This document shows positions 43,215-54,149 of a DNA stretch of 64,000 nt, piece by piece. Location of the stretch: positions 6,510,001-6,574,000 of the forward strand of contig NW_024467120.1 of the NCBI RefSeq assembly GCF_017591425.1. The letters run 5' to 3'. A model generated the notes under the pieces. It saw only the letters and a list, made by a program, of their open reading frames with translations. It searched no databases and was not told the origin of the DNA. Position numbers and translations under genes: made by a program. This stretch comes from Ochotona curzoniae. Its lineage: Eukaryota > Chordata > Mammalia > Lagomorpha > Ochotonidae. Numbering within the stretch: position 1 is the stretch's first letter; each line of letters begins with the position of its first letter.

Positions 43215-44025
43215 CCTGGATGTTTTAAAGAAAGAGAGCTCACTGAAGCTTATTCTACATTCATAAAAGTAGAAGGGTTTTTATTCTCCATTATGAATTC
43301 TCTTGTGATGCCTAAAATACAAGAGTTTACTAAAAGCTTCTTCACAGAGATTGCATTTCTAGAGTTTTCTCCAGTTTATATGAGCAAACTAGTACGCAGT
43401 AACATCATATCTTACACTGAAGATGTTTCTACGTTTCTACAGGCTAAGTTCTCATATACTTCATAAGGCATACAGTTCTCCTAAAGTCTTTGCCATAGTC
43501 ATGACGTTAGAAAGATGACTTTTTCCCTATTGTGATGATTCATGTCTTCCCTAAGAGATTCTGAAAACTTTCCCACATTCCTCATATTTTTTTTAAAGAT
43601 TTATTTTTATTATTTTTTTCATTGGAAAGGCAGATATACAGAGAGGAGAGACAGAGAGGAAGATCTTCCATCCGATGATTCACTCCCCAAGTGAGCGCAA
43701 CGGGCCGATACTATGCCGATCCGAAGCCAGGAGCCTCTTCCGGGTCTCCCACGCGGGTGCAGGTTCCCAAAGCTTTGGGCCGTCCTCGACTGCTTTCCCA
43801 GGCCACAGGCAGGGAGCTGGAAGGGAAGCGGGGCTGCCGGGATTAGAACCGGCGCCCATATGGGTTCCCGGGCGTGCAAGGCGAGGACCTTTAACCACTT
43901 GCGCCACCGCGCCGGGCCCAAATTCCTCATATTTATATTGTCCCACTCTCATGTGAATTTTACTGAAGGAAATGAGAATATTTCTGTCTGAAGCCTTCTC
44001 CACCTTAATGCAGGTAAAAAGGGTT
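43215..44025 (-). pseudogene. C2H2 zinc-finger protein pseudogene fragment, split by a CSINE
   Basis: Read on the minus strand, the region resembles a Kruppel-type C2H2 tandem array, the DNA-binding part of a large transcription-factor family. One finger keeps every zinc ligand with canonical spacing: CNLC, a 12-residue spacer (EEAFSKLLYFRH), then H-KRI-H, near 43370-43300. It is followed by NGE-stop-KPF, a broken TGEKPF linker. Upstream, IHMRVGQYKYEE (43960-43922) joins ECGKVF (43589-43565) across the inserted SINE, echoing H.RTHTGEKPYKCEECGKAF with the first Cys replaced by Tyr. Frames carry several stops and shifts, so no protein can be made. Which ZNF it came from, and whether it arose by retrocopy or by segmental duplication, cannot be told here. 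Confidence 0.75.
43590..43921 (-). repeat. Young CSINE inserted in the zinc-finger pseudogene
   Basis: Flanked by 'attcctcatattt' at 43577-43589 and 43922-43934 (13/13). On the minus strand the A box 'tggcgcaagtgg' (43895-43906) and B box 'ggttctaatcc' (43840-43850) are intact. It carries the same 'cggatcggcatagtatcggc' variant as the other young copies. Confidence 0.97.
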
Positions 44026-44065
44026 TTTTTAAATTTTAAACAATTAATGGATAATTATAAATATA

Positions 44066-44125
44066 ACATATATATGCACATGAAATATATAAACATACAT
44101 AAACATATATATACACATGAAATAT
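44066..44125 (+). repeat. Two-unit AT-rich tandem repeat, period 37
   Basis: 'acatatatatgcacatgaaa' at 44066 recurs as 'acatatatatacacatgaaa' at 44103, separated by AT-rich sequence of the same period. Confidence 0.8.
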
Positions 44126-44179
44126 TGCATGGGGCATTCTATAAATGTGTTCTGTTTACCTGAAATTGAAATTTCTTAT

Positions 44180-45005
44180 TCCTAATTAATTAATGAATTT
44201 TATGATACAGTTTCAAAAACTCTGGGATTTCCTCTCCCCAGGTCCTCTTCCCCTACTGATTCCCTTAATTCGTTACAATGATTTAGTCCTTCAGAAATAG
44301 TCGTAAGTTCATCATTCTATTATGTAAGTGTATACTGACATTATTATAAATGTGTAATTGACATATATTGTCAAGATATATTTAACTGTTTCAGTTGGAG
44401 TCCATCTTTGATTTGGAATTAGAGATGTACACTGCATTGTATCTGCACATATTGATATGACAGTCTCTTGTACAGTTCCTTTAGATGATCCTATGTACGT
44501 GCATGTTTACCTATGCATGAATTGACCTTGTATTTTACATAACGTTTGGCTTATATCAGAGAGAATATGATTTTTTTTCAACGTGAATCCTCACATGTTC
44601 AATTTATTGATAGTCTCTATTTATTGATAATTTGTATGTCATTGGAAAAATGTCTATTTGGATCAAATTTAAAATTGAATTGTTGATTTTCTGTTATCTA
44701 GTCAGAAAAGTTCTTTATATTTTGGATATAAGTGCCTTACCAGTTTTATGATTTGCAAATATTTCTCCCGTTTCGTGAACTACATTCTCACATTCTTGAT
44801 GGTTTCTCTTTCGAGTACAAATGTTTTTAATTTTTACAATGTCTAGTTGATCCACATTGTTTTTGTTGCTTTTGATTCTGATGTTTTATCTAAGAAACCA
44901 TAGTCAAATCCAAGGTCACAAATATCTATATTATTTGCTGTGTAATAGCGTTGGTGTTACATTTTATATAATATGTATTCCCTTTTATATTGGGGAAATT
45001 ATTAT
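44180..45005 (-). mobile_element. L1 3' UTR and adjoining region, minus strand
   Basis: Starts at the element's 3' end ('tgaattttatgatacagttt'). The UTR blocks 'cagttggagtccatctttga' and 'ttggcttatatcagagagaa' parallel the L1 at 36305. It then shows 'ttctttatattttggatata', 'tttgcaaatatttctcccgt' and 'taagaaaccatagtcaaatc', typical L1M complement. Confidence 0.85.
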
Positions 45006-45500
45006 TAGCTTTTCAGCCCATATCTTTGGTGCTTCCACTCTACCACTTATTAAAATTGTTTTTGCCAAGGGCACCTCCCCATTGACAAACTACAGTACAA
45101 TACTCAGACTCATATTAGCAGTCTTCTGTAGATGCTCCACATGTACAATCATTCATTCCTGGTGACCATTATTCGTCTCTACTCTCAGTCCATCTGCTAA
45201 GTGTCTGGGCCACTCAATTTTCTTTGCTTTCTAATCGATCCAAATCCAAAGTTTAAAAGTTATCTTTACACATATTATCACCAACAAGATAGGAAATCTC
45301 AAAAATATGTTAAAATAAACAGCATATGTATCAGAAGTCTCCACAACACTGTTAATGTAATCTTATTACTCTGCTCTTGTTATCATATTTGTATAATTGA
45401 TTTTTATGAATGTAGGCTACCAGAAAGTGAGAGTGAAACAGAATAGCCTAGCTTTCTACTGTAGACCTGTCCTGTTCTGTAAGGAAGAGAAATCAGATTT
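45006..45500. other. Unassigned non-coding DNA
   Basis: Possibly further decayed L1; nothing firm. Confidence 0.35.
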
Positions 45501-45504
45501 GTCT

Positions 45505-45665
45505 TTAAGAGTGTAGACCCTGAAGCTGGATGGCTTCTATGCTAATGCCAGCTGTACCACCTACCAGCTTTAGGAGCCTACACATAGCTCCTTTGCCTCC
45601 TCTGCCTCTAGGCCCCATCTGTGAAATGTAGGAAACAGAGGAGCTATCTCAAGAAAATACCCAAC
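45505..45665 (+). repeat. MIR SINE
   Basis: 'gtgtagaccctgaagctgga', 'gctgtaccacctaccagctt' and 'ccatctgtgaaatgtaggaa' match the MIR 5' half and core in order. Confidence 0.78.
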
Positions 45666-48600
45666 CCCTTCCACAAATGGCATATAATGCAATTACTATT
45701 AAAATTGCTGTCTCTTACTTTAACCTTTGTACCCTTACACACTGCCAGTTGTCCCTAATTAGTGTGAAATATTATGAACTGTGCAAATAATTTGGACAAC
45801 CACCACCATAAATGAGATCATCTCATCTGCCACTGAGTCATTTGCTGAATGCTTTGAAGATTCAGAATGAATGCAAAGAAGTAAAGAGATGAGCTAGGAA
45901 AGAACTCTTTTCACTTGTTCTAATGAAACCTTAGATAGCAAAAGTAATTTAACAATAATTAAGCAAAGCCCAGGGCAGTGCACATCTTGAAAGACTTAGA
46001 AAAGAGAGGGCAAAATGCAATTACAGATGAGAATGTTCTAAAGCATAACTGGCCCTCCAAGATACTTAACTGAGATGGTTCTAATTATTTCTAAGTTGTG
46101 AAGTTTCTGCAGGACTTGATACTTCAACACAACTGAGACTATAACAACACCAGTGAGCATAGCAGAACCAGCTATAACAAAACAGCCGACAAACCCAGTT
46201 GGCTTCAGTTAAATCCAGTAGGCAATACCTGTTGGCTGCATATTTTGAGTTTTAGGATACCTTTCCATGAGATTCTGATGGAGTTTCAGATGTGTACGAT
46301 CAATAAGATGGCTCAAAGTTCTAGAATAGCCTCTACTAGGTAAAATCAGAAGCCATTCTGAGCATCTCATTCTTAGCATAGCCAACCTGTCTCAACTGTG
46401 ATGGGCCATAACAATTTAGTCCCACCTGAGGGCTCCGAACTGAGGGCTCTTCCAGGGTTAGGACGTGTTTACACTACACACCAAAAACATTTTAGAATCA
46501 AGCTTAAAAAACTGAGTGCTCACAGAGAAGTGGGTCAGCAAGAAATGGGAGGGTGTCCCATATAACACGGCCTCAGTGCCCAGCTTCAGAGGGCTGTCTC
46601 CTTCTTCACAGGCCCAGCCCTCATCTAACTTATCCAAAGAAGCCAGAAACTCACCTGTCCTCTGAAATCTTTCAATTGGTAAATGTTGGTAGATAGTTAA
46701 AAAAGAAGAAGAAGAGGAAAAGGAGGAGGAAAAAGAAAGGGAAAAAAAAAAACTGTCCAGAACTTTGTACCACAATTTCCTTGTGGTTTAGAATTTCCTG
46801 TGTTTAGAATATGAGTTCCAGAGCCCCTCCCAGTCCACCATTGCCCCTCTTCTTAATTGGATTTCAAAGCTTTTCATTACAAGATCCAAGTAGTCTCTGG
46901 GTTCAAATATGGCCGTGGTTTTTATCCACACCTACAAAAGCCTCGGGGAGCCTTGTGCTTGTACGTGCCTAGGTCAGTCTTTCACCAACAGTAAATATCA
47001 GAATAGAAACTGACAAAGGACGACTCTCTCCTCCATGACGTGGTGGTTCTGGGACAGGCAGCCACCAAGGTGGAAAACAACGGGACTTTTCTTTAGAACT
47101 GGGCTGAGCCGCATGCCAAGATCATTGCGAATGAGCTTTTTCTGGCTCTTTCTCTTCCAACTTCTGAGGAACAGAAAGACCTTCTCTGGAGGTCCATGAT
47201 AGCATGAGAAATTAGGATAATGGGAAGTTATGGTTAGGATGAAGAATTTTAAGTCAGTTAACTACACTTCATTTTATCAAAACTAGATAGGATTGTAATC
47301 CCTGACTTCCGATTAGCTGTTATTCTGCTTTTGCCCTGATTAATGAAATCTAGGTCAAGTTTTTCAGCAGTAAGCCAATCAGAGAGAGCCACTTTGTGTA
47401 TAAAAAAGCCAGAAAGGGAAGCTTCTTTGGCAACTCCTCCTTAGGAGCCTCCTTCCTGACAGCTGAAACAGCAGGTTTCTTGTTTTCAACAACTTTCACT
47501 TTGATAGCTGCCTTTTGCCACATGGAAATTCTTCAACATGAAACAAGAATCGAGAATGCCTTTGTCATCCTAAAACAAAGTACAATTCTGTGGCTTGAAT
47601 TCAACTCAAACTCCACTGAGATTAACATTCACCTTGCTGGATGGGTGAGCAACTGGACAGCTTCTGCCTCTGTTTGGCAGAAAACATCACTCTCCCGCAT
47701 AGCAACTTTGTCTCTTGCAAGAACGCCAGGTACTGGTCTGTCAATTAAAAGCAGCTGGCATGGCTGTTGGCCCTAAGACTCAGGGATCAGGTTTGATGAC
47801 TAGGAGTGGATCAAGCTTCCAGAGTGGAAACCGTTCTAATCCCCACTCTCCTACATGATCGGCTAGCTCATTGAAAAGAACTAGGAGAAGTCCTTGAGAC
47901 ATGTGACAGATCTGGCCTTTTGCATACCCCGGTGCTGCCTGAAAGACTCTTGGCTGGGCTTCAGACCCTCACAGCCCATGAGGGTGTTGGGCTGGGGAGT
48001 GCCGTTCCTGTAGGGAGTCACGCTATTGGGATTGGCTGTGGTCTGCAGTGAGGCCATAGGCTCTGTGTCTCCAATGCCCCAGAGACTCCTTACAGGACCT
48101 GTGGCATGTTCTTTCAGAATCTTCATAAGCTGCAACACTAGAGGCTATCTCCTCTACTTCTCATCTTGGCTCTGAGAAGGTTGGTCCTGCCTGACTCAGT
48201 CTCTTTTGCCAGGGATCAACCCATCAACACAAGCCTGGGGAGAGGTTTTTGCAGTAATCGTGAAAATGCAGGCCAGGGAGGGAAATACTCCGGTAGTTTT
48301 TCAAAGGCTGCTGGACCAGACACTAGACTGTGACAGCTAATCAAGATGTCAGGCTGAGAAAGGTATCCTGTCCTTTATCTTTCCAGAGAGATCAGTCAGT
48401 AGACTGGGCGGTCTGGAGTGAAGCTGTGGGTTCCATAACACAGTGCTCTAAGGATCCTCACTTGACCTGATGATATCTCTTTCTGCTTGCCTCGCTACAC
48501 TGTGATCTCTGAATTCTGTCTCTGTCCCACCAATTCTCCTCATTGCTTACAAACTAGAATTCCTGGCCCCAGTAGTCTGTATTTCCCTAAACGTCTGGTT

Positions 48601-49420
48601 AGCTATCCTTTTTGTAGAGCTAAGCGACCTTTTCCATCTAGTCACCTCTTCAGGCATAGATCTCCTGTGCCAGCCAATGTGTTCCCCAGTGTCCTTCTGT
48701 TTCCTCCTCAGATCTCTCCCTCTTTTGTATCCACCCCCATCTGGTACCTTCTAAATAGCTAGTATCTCAGAGATAGCTGATTTAGGAAACCTTTTATTCC
48801 TAACTATGCTCCTTTCTCCCTTCATCTGCCTGGTCTCCATCAGCCTGAGCAGTGGCCAGGACTGGTACCCTCACTCCAAACTCTAGCTCAAAATATCTGT
48901 GTTAAGGCTCCTGTCATGAAGGCTCATTCTTAAATACAGACCACAAAGATGCAACTCAGGATTGAGAAACATAGGGCAGCTGCTTCTCCTCATATTCAGG
49001 TACAAAGCAGCAACAGTATCTATTTGTGCAAGGCAGAAGCCCAGTTCCAGCATGATCACCACTGGTTATGGAAACTGATAACTCCCAGCAGATGCTGATG
49101 TGGTAAATGTAGCATGAGGGAGAGATAGAGCAGGCTGTCCCTCTGAACGCAAAACGCGTCCTCAGACCCTAGAGTTTCCATTGGCCCCTACAGCTTTAAA
49201 GAAAAAGTCTGATCTTTCTCTGCACCACTGCCTGGCCTTGTCTCAAAACAGAGGATGGAGAAAGTTGGCCTCAAGAGAGAATTATGAACTACAATACCGT
49301 TGTCCAGCTAGCTCTCTTTTGTCTCAAAGCCAGGAAGTGAATTGAGGCTCCTTATGTCCATGCTTCCTTTGTGCAATAGGCAATCCAGACATGTAAAGCT
49401 TGTCAGATTAACTCAAAGAC

Positions 49421-49456
<36 letters not shown>

Positions 49457-50068
49457 TGTTTCATGTTTACTTGACCATAGCAATGTCTGTGCAGAATCTG
49501 ATGGTTGCTGGAGGATCCATGTACCCAGTAACCACTTAGCAGCAGGAACTAGCTAAAAAGAGGTCCCTGCTAACTTTTATTCCTGCCAAAAATTGTTCAA
49601 AACTGCCTTCATGCCCCCCTGTAAGTTATTTAGAGACCACAACTTTCAAAATCCAGCCCTTTCCACGTAAGCTGCATTCCTATGACTGGCAGCTCAGTTG
49701 TCCTTTGCGTTTTTGTAAACAACTGTGGTAGGAGACCACAGAACAAGGGAAAAAGGAGCATTAGCTGAAGGAAGAGGTTCTGGAAGCAGGATCCCTCTAT
49801 GAGAATTTGTATGTGACCAGAAGCTGCAGCTTCCAGGGTCAGGCACCTTATTCTGTGGGATACCCCTATCAGAACTCCATCTGTCCTTGAGGAATAATTC
49901 GAGATTCATGGCAAGCAAAAAAATTCTTCTGGAACAGTATTTAAAGGATGTTATGACTGGAAGGGTTGAGAGGAACCAAGTAGGAAAGAAACAGCCTGAG
50001 TTGGAAAATAGAAAATCTTCAGAGTACAAATAGGTTATGAGTTGCTTCTCAATGAACGGTATCTTCTT
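45666..50068. other. Unassigned 4.4 kb, CSINE-free
   Basis: No element, RNA gene or exon could be supported. Contents of note: a purine-rich tract at 46697-46752; a minus-strand Lys/Pro/Glu-rich frame near 47515-47395 (reading KVKVVENKKPAVSAVRKEAP) that might be a processed-gene remnant; a (GT)n(GA)n tract at 49421-49456. A minus-strand frame at 49694-50029 (111 codons) has no recognisable domain. Confidence 0.4.
49421..49456 (+). repeat. (GT)n(GA)n compound microsatellite
   Basis: A GT run of nine units directly followed by eight to nine GA units. Confidence 0.95.
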
Positions 50069-50069
50069 T

Positions 50070-50436
50070 TATTTTTTTTTCAATCATGGTAAATTATACA
50101 TCGCATGGAATTTACTATCAGAATCACTTCGAAGCATATAATTCAATGGCAATAAGTAGGCTCACACTGCTATGGAACCATCAACAACAACCGTCAACAG
50201 AACCTCTTTCATCTTGCAAAATTGAAACTCCATGTCTTTGAAACAGCAGCTTCCCATTCCCCACTTCCCCCAGCACCTGACAGGTGGCACCATTCTGTTT
50301 TCCCTCTTTGCAAATTTGATCACTTTTAAGTACCTCACATACATGGAAGCATGTACTCTTTGTCCTCTTCATGACTGGCTTATTGCACTTATCACAATGC
50401 CTTAAGGTGGCCTACGTCAGAATTTCCTACCTCTTA
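50070..50436 (-). mobile_element. Old L1 (L1MC/L1ME-type) 3' UTR, minus strand
   Basis: Clear ordered match: 'aattcaatggcaataagtag', 'cacactgctatggaaccatc', 'cctctttcatcttgcaaaat', 'tcttcatgactggcttattg' and 'gtcagaatttcctacctctt'. It stops where the SINE at 50437 begins. Confidence 0.85.
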
Positions 50437-50612
50437 ACTTTTTATGTTTTTATTTTGAGAGACAGAGGCAGAGAAAGACATACATAGACAGTTTGTTAAA
50501 TGCCTAAAACAGCTGGGGCTGTGTCAGGTGAAACTTGGGAGCCAGAAACACAATCCAGATCTCCCATGTGCATGGCAGAGATCCAGCTGCTGAGCCATCA
50601 CTGGCTTTGTTC
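50437..50612 (-). repeat. Old CSINE, minus strand, inserted in L1
   Basis: 'tttttattttgagagacaga', 'ccagatctcccatgtgcatg' and 'atccagctgctgagccatca' mark it. The central part is deleted. Confidence 0.65.
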
Positions 50613-52010
50613 AAAGGTGAACGTTAGGGAAGATAAAGTATAAGCATCGAGACATACAAGTGTGGAGCACAAAGGATGTATAGTAGACAGTTTATCTGGG
50701 GACAGAGAATAGTAGAGAAACTGGGAAGATCAAAGAGCCTTGAGGGTCTAGCTCAGGATTTCCAAGGGGAAGCACTGGGTATTCTTAAGGGAAAATTGCA
50801 AGATGAAAACCATGTTTTAGAGGCATTGAAGAACACCACTTTGAAATCTTCCGCAATCCTTTGGAAAAGGGCAGGGTTGGACAGTAGGAGTAGAGAAGTG
50901 AAGGAATGTAAGGGCAAGACGAGATACTGGAAAAGCGGTGCAGAGAATCATCTGAGTTTACCAGCAGCCTAACTCGGAGAGAGAAATGGGAGAATAACCG
51001 TTGTTGAATAAACTCTGTTGTTAAGAACCTGCAAATGTTTTTTCTTGCTTCATTCTTCTTACATTTTAGAAAGAAATCTATATTATTTCTGAGTTTTTAT
51101 ATTTTATTTATTCACTTCAGTGGGATTTCTATGCCCACTGAAGATCTCGAAACTTTGGGGGTTGTATGTACTTGGTTGCTTGTTATGGTGGCAGAATGCC
51201 AAGGCACAAGGATCCTGGTCAAACACGAGCTCATCAGCCTCTCATTGTTACAGCCCTATGTCATAAGACAACAGGCCTTGCTTGCTGCACATACCAGCTT
51301 AGGTGGGAGCTCATTGCCTATGACCAAATCTAATCCTAACTCTTGCAGCCTGACAATTATTTATTGTGACAAAAATTAAAGCTTTTTCATGTGTCTTATA
51401 AAATATAAATTCCTTTGTTTTCTTGAATTGCTGACTTGGGGAACCACCCAGGACTGACTCCAGGTTCAAAGAGGGGACTTGAACAAAATGACTGGCTACT
51501 TTCTTCAATCCACTGGCAAAACCTGCATATTTAGAAGATTTAACGAATGTAGATCAGGTGTGTCAATGGTGTCTCCTTAGGACTTGGAGGCCACCTTTCT
51601 AAGCAAGTTTGTCAGTAGCTCTCTGGAATAGCCAGTGTTGAATGGGAAGTCAGATGGTGCTTTTGCACTCCCTTCCCAACATCTAAGTTTCCTTCTAGAA
51701 GTTTGGATCGTTAATGTATTTTGCTATACTTAAAAAAGATAACACAGGACTGCTTTTAATCGATAAATCTATAACTATTCCTCAAATGTTGTCCTTCAAG
51801 TCCCTTTCCAGACACTATACCGATCACCTGAAATCTAGCCACATTTAACCGCTAAAAACACGGAACACAAACACGGCCACTGGCAGATCAGATCTTGTCA
51901 TTTATAGGAGTGTGAATTGTTCAAGAAAGAAAATGCTGTGATAGAAATCAACTGTACTCATTTCCAAACAGTCAAAGCAGGTGCGTATGACTGCTCAAAA
52001 TCCTGAAAAG
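50613..52010. other. Unassigned non-coding DNA
   Basis: Nothing recognised. 'gttgaataaactctgttgtt' near 51003-51022 looks like an LTR or transcript 3' end, but no element could be identified around it. Confidence 0.4.
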
Positions 52011-52011
52011 C

Positions 52012-52361
52012 AGGAGCCAGAGCTATGGCCTCGTAGGTAAAGCCACCACATGCAGTGCCATTATCTCATATGGGATCACGTTTGAGTTCCAGTTGCTCCA
52101 CTTCGAATCCAGTGCTCTGCTGATAGCCTGATAAAGCAGCGGACAATGGCTAATGTGATTAGGATCCTTCACCCATGTGGGAGACCCAGAAGAAGCTCCT
52201 GGCTCCAGGCTTCAGATCAGCCCAGTTTGAGCTATTGCAGACATCTGGGGACTGAACCAGCAGATGGAAGGCCTCTCTCTTACACTTTTTTCCCTCTCCG
52301 TGTGTGTCCACCTCTCTTTGTAACTCTGCTTTTAAAATAAATAAATCTTTTTTTTTAAAAG
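52012..52361 (+). repeat. CSINE
   Basis: 'ccagagctatggcctcgtag' (head), 'tcacccatgtgggagaccca', 'gactgaaccagcagatggaa' and 'aaaataaataaatctttttt' (tail). Confidence 0.9.
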
Positions 52362-53258
52362 CATGCAAAACAGAGAAGTAAATAACACAACTATTTTTTT
52401 AAAGTACTAATGTAATCACAAGTAAAAAAAATCTATGATTTGAAATAATTTGTAACATGCAATGATCTCTGGATTGTTCCAACAACCTAGCCCATCCTTT
52501 CATCTGAATCAAGGCTATGGGTGGTATCTTACTACACACAGAAGCCATAGACTGAGACTTTTCACCAGGACAGCCTGGCTGAGGATATTAAAGCTGATGT
52601 CTTTTCATTCTCTCTTGCTGGGCTTCCTCCTGGGAGACTCCAGTAGCTTTTGGATGAAATGCCCATGCTGAAGTCTTCAGATCCACTTAATGAGGCATCA
52701 TGACTAAATTTGGCAAGGTTTTCTTCCCGGCTTCTTTTCCACCCCAAACTGTTTTGATTCATCTGTGAGAAATTTACTTTTGCCAATTGAAAAACCCTAT
52801 TGTGGCTGCCAGTCACTAATCTCTCCTCTGACACATCCATTCAACCAGACTAAATCCAATATTGACATTTGTATCTTAGGAGGAAAGAGGTTAAGCGATG
52901 GTAGGAAAAGCAACTTCGAAGTCCTGCCAAACACAGCACAGCATCAAAATGAGCTGCGATGGGTTTGATTTGAGGGGGACCCTCAAGAACCCAGGGGGGC
53001 TTTGATCACATCCAGAGCCATCATTCTCCAGCCAGGCAGCCAAGTGGAAGTCGTTTGATGTTATCTGTGGGTATCCATAGCAGCCTAATTAAAATTCTCC
53101 CCAGTGTTCGGAAATCTTTCTGTACCACCATCATCACAAGGAGTCTCTGGAAAGCTTCTATGGGAATTTGTTTCCTCTGGCATAAAGAAAATTCTGCCAC
53201 TACAGCCCCTCTAGTGTTCTGCCCCCATCTAGAACTAATACTCTTTCTTAGACTCTTT
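52362..53258. other. Unassigned non-coding DNA
   Basis: No repeat recognised. The overlapping frames on both strands at 52562-52968 have no recognisable domain. Confidence 0.4.
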
Positions 53259-53259
53259 T

Positions 53260-53584
53260 TTAGAGATTTATTTTATTTTTATTGGAAAGTCAGATTTACA
53301 GAGTGGAGAGACAGAGAGGAAAGTCTTCCGTCTGTTGATTCACTCCCCAAGTGGCCACAATGGCCAGAGCTGTACTGATCCAAACCAAGGAGCCAGGAGG
53401 CTCTTCCTGCACTCCCACACAGGTGCAGGGTTCCAAGGTTTTGGATCATCCACGACTGCTTTCCCGTGTCTCAAGCAGGAGCTGGATGAGAAGTGGGGCT
53501 GCAGGGATTAGAATAGGCACCCATGTGGGATCCCAATGCATGCAAGGCAAGGACTTTATCCACTAGTCTATCATGCCAGGCCCA
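53260..53584 (-). repeat. CSINE, minus strand, full length
   Basis: From 'agagatttattttattttta' to 'ctagtctatcatgccaggcc'. The body is well preserved ('gattcactccccaagtggcc', 'ttccacgactgctttccc'-type blocks). Confidence 0.93.
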
Positions 53585-53829
53585 CTCACCTCACTCTTAA
53601 CTCACACATCAGGGAATACAACTCTGTCCAGTGTACAATGAACATGGTGAATGGCTTGCTTACTTGTCATTAGACTACTCCAAAAAAATCCATGGAATGT
53701 GAGTATCATGACACAAGCATGCATGTGTTTCAAACATTTTTTTCATCAAAATAAACTTATTATTTAATTATTGCTTCCATGATCTTACATACAGGCATTG
53801 TTGTAAAGACAAATGTGTGTCTTTTAGTA

Positions 53830-54140
53830 AGACACAAAGTAGAGGGGAGGTATTTGGTGCTTGTGCAACTCACATCGCACATTGGAATTTCTGGGTTGAG
53901 GTCTTGGGCCACTGCCAACTCCAGCTTCCTGCTAATGTGCACCTTGGCAACGAGCAAGTGATCACTCCTATGCTTAAGCCACTGTCACTCACTTGGAAGA
54001 TCAAGAGTGAGTTCCAGGATTCTGACTTTGGCCTGGTCCTGTCCCAGCTGTTGTAGACATTTGGACAATGAATTCACAGGTTAAAGATTTCTCAGTCTGT
54101 TTCTCTCTCCTTCTTTTAAGTAAACACAAAAGTTTTTAAA
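53830..54140 (+). repeat. Old CSINE
   Basis: 'tccagcttcctgctaatgtg', 'cacttggaagatcaagagtg' and 'cagctgttgtagacatttgg', with a pyrimidine-rich 3' block at 54085-54117. Confidence 0.72.
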
Positions 54141-54149
54141 AAGCATAGA

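Noticed and set aside
43619..44003. Overlapping 90-107-codon frames on both strands
   Set aside because: They lie mostly in the young CSINE. Only the terminal residues outside the SINE belong to the zinc-finger relic.
46458..46775. Minus-strand frame with a Ser/Phe-rich start
   Set aside because: The low-complexity part is the purine tract at 46697-46752 read in reverse, and the rest has no recognisable domain.
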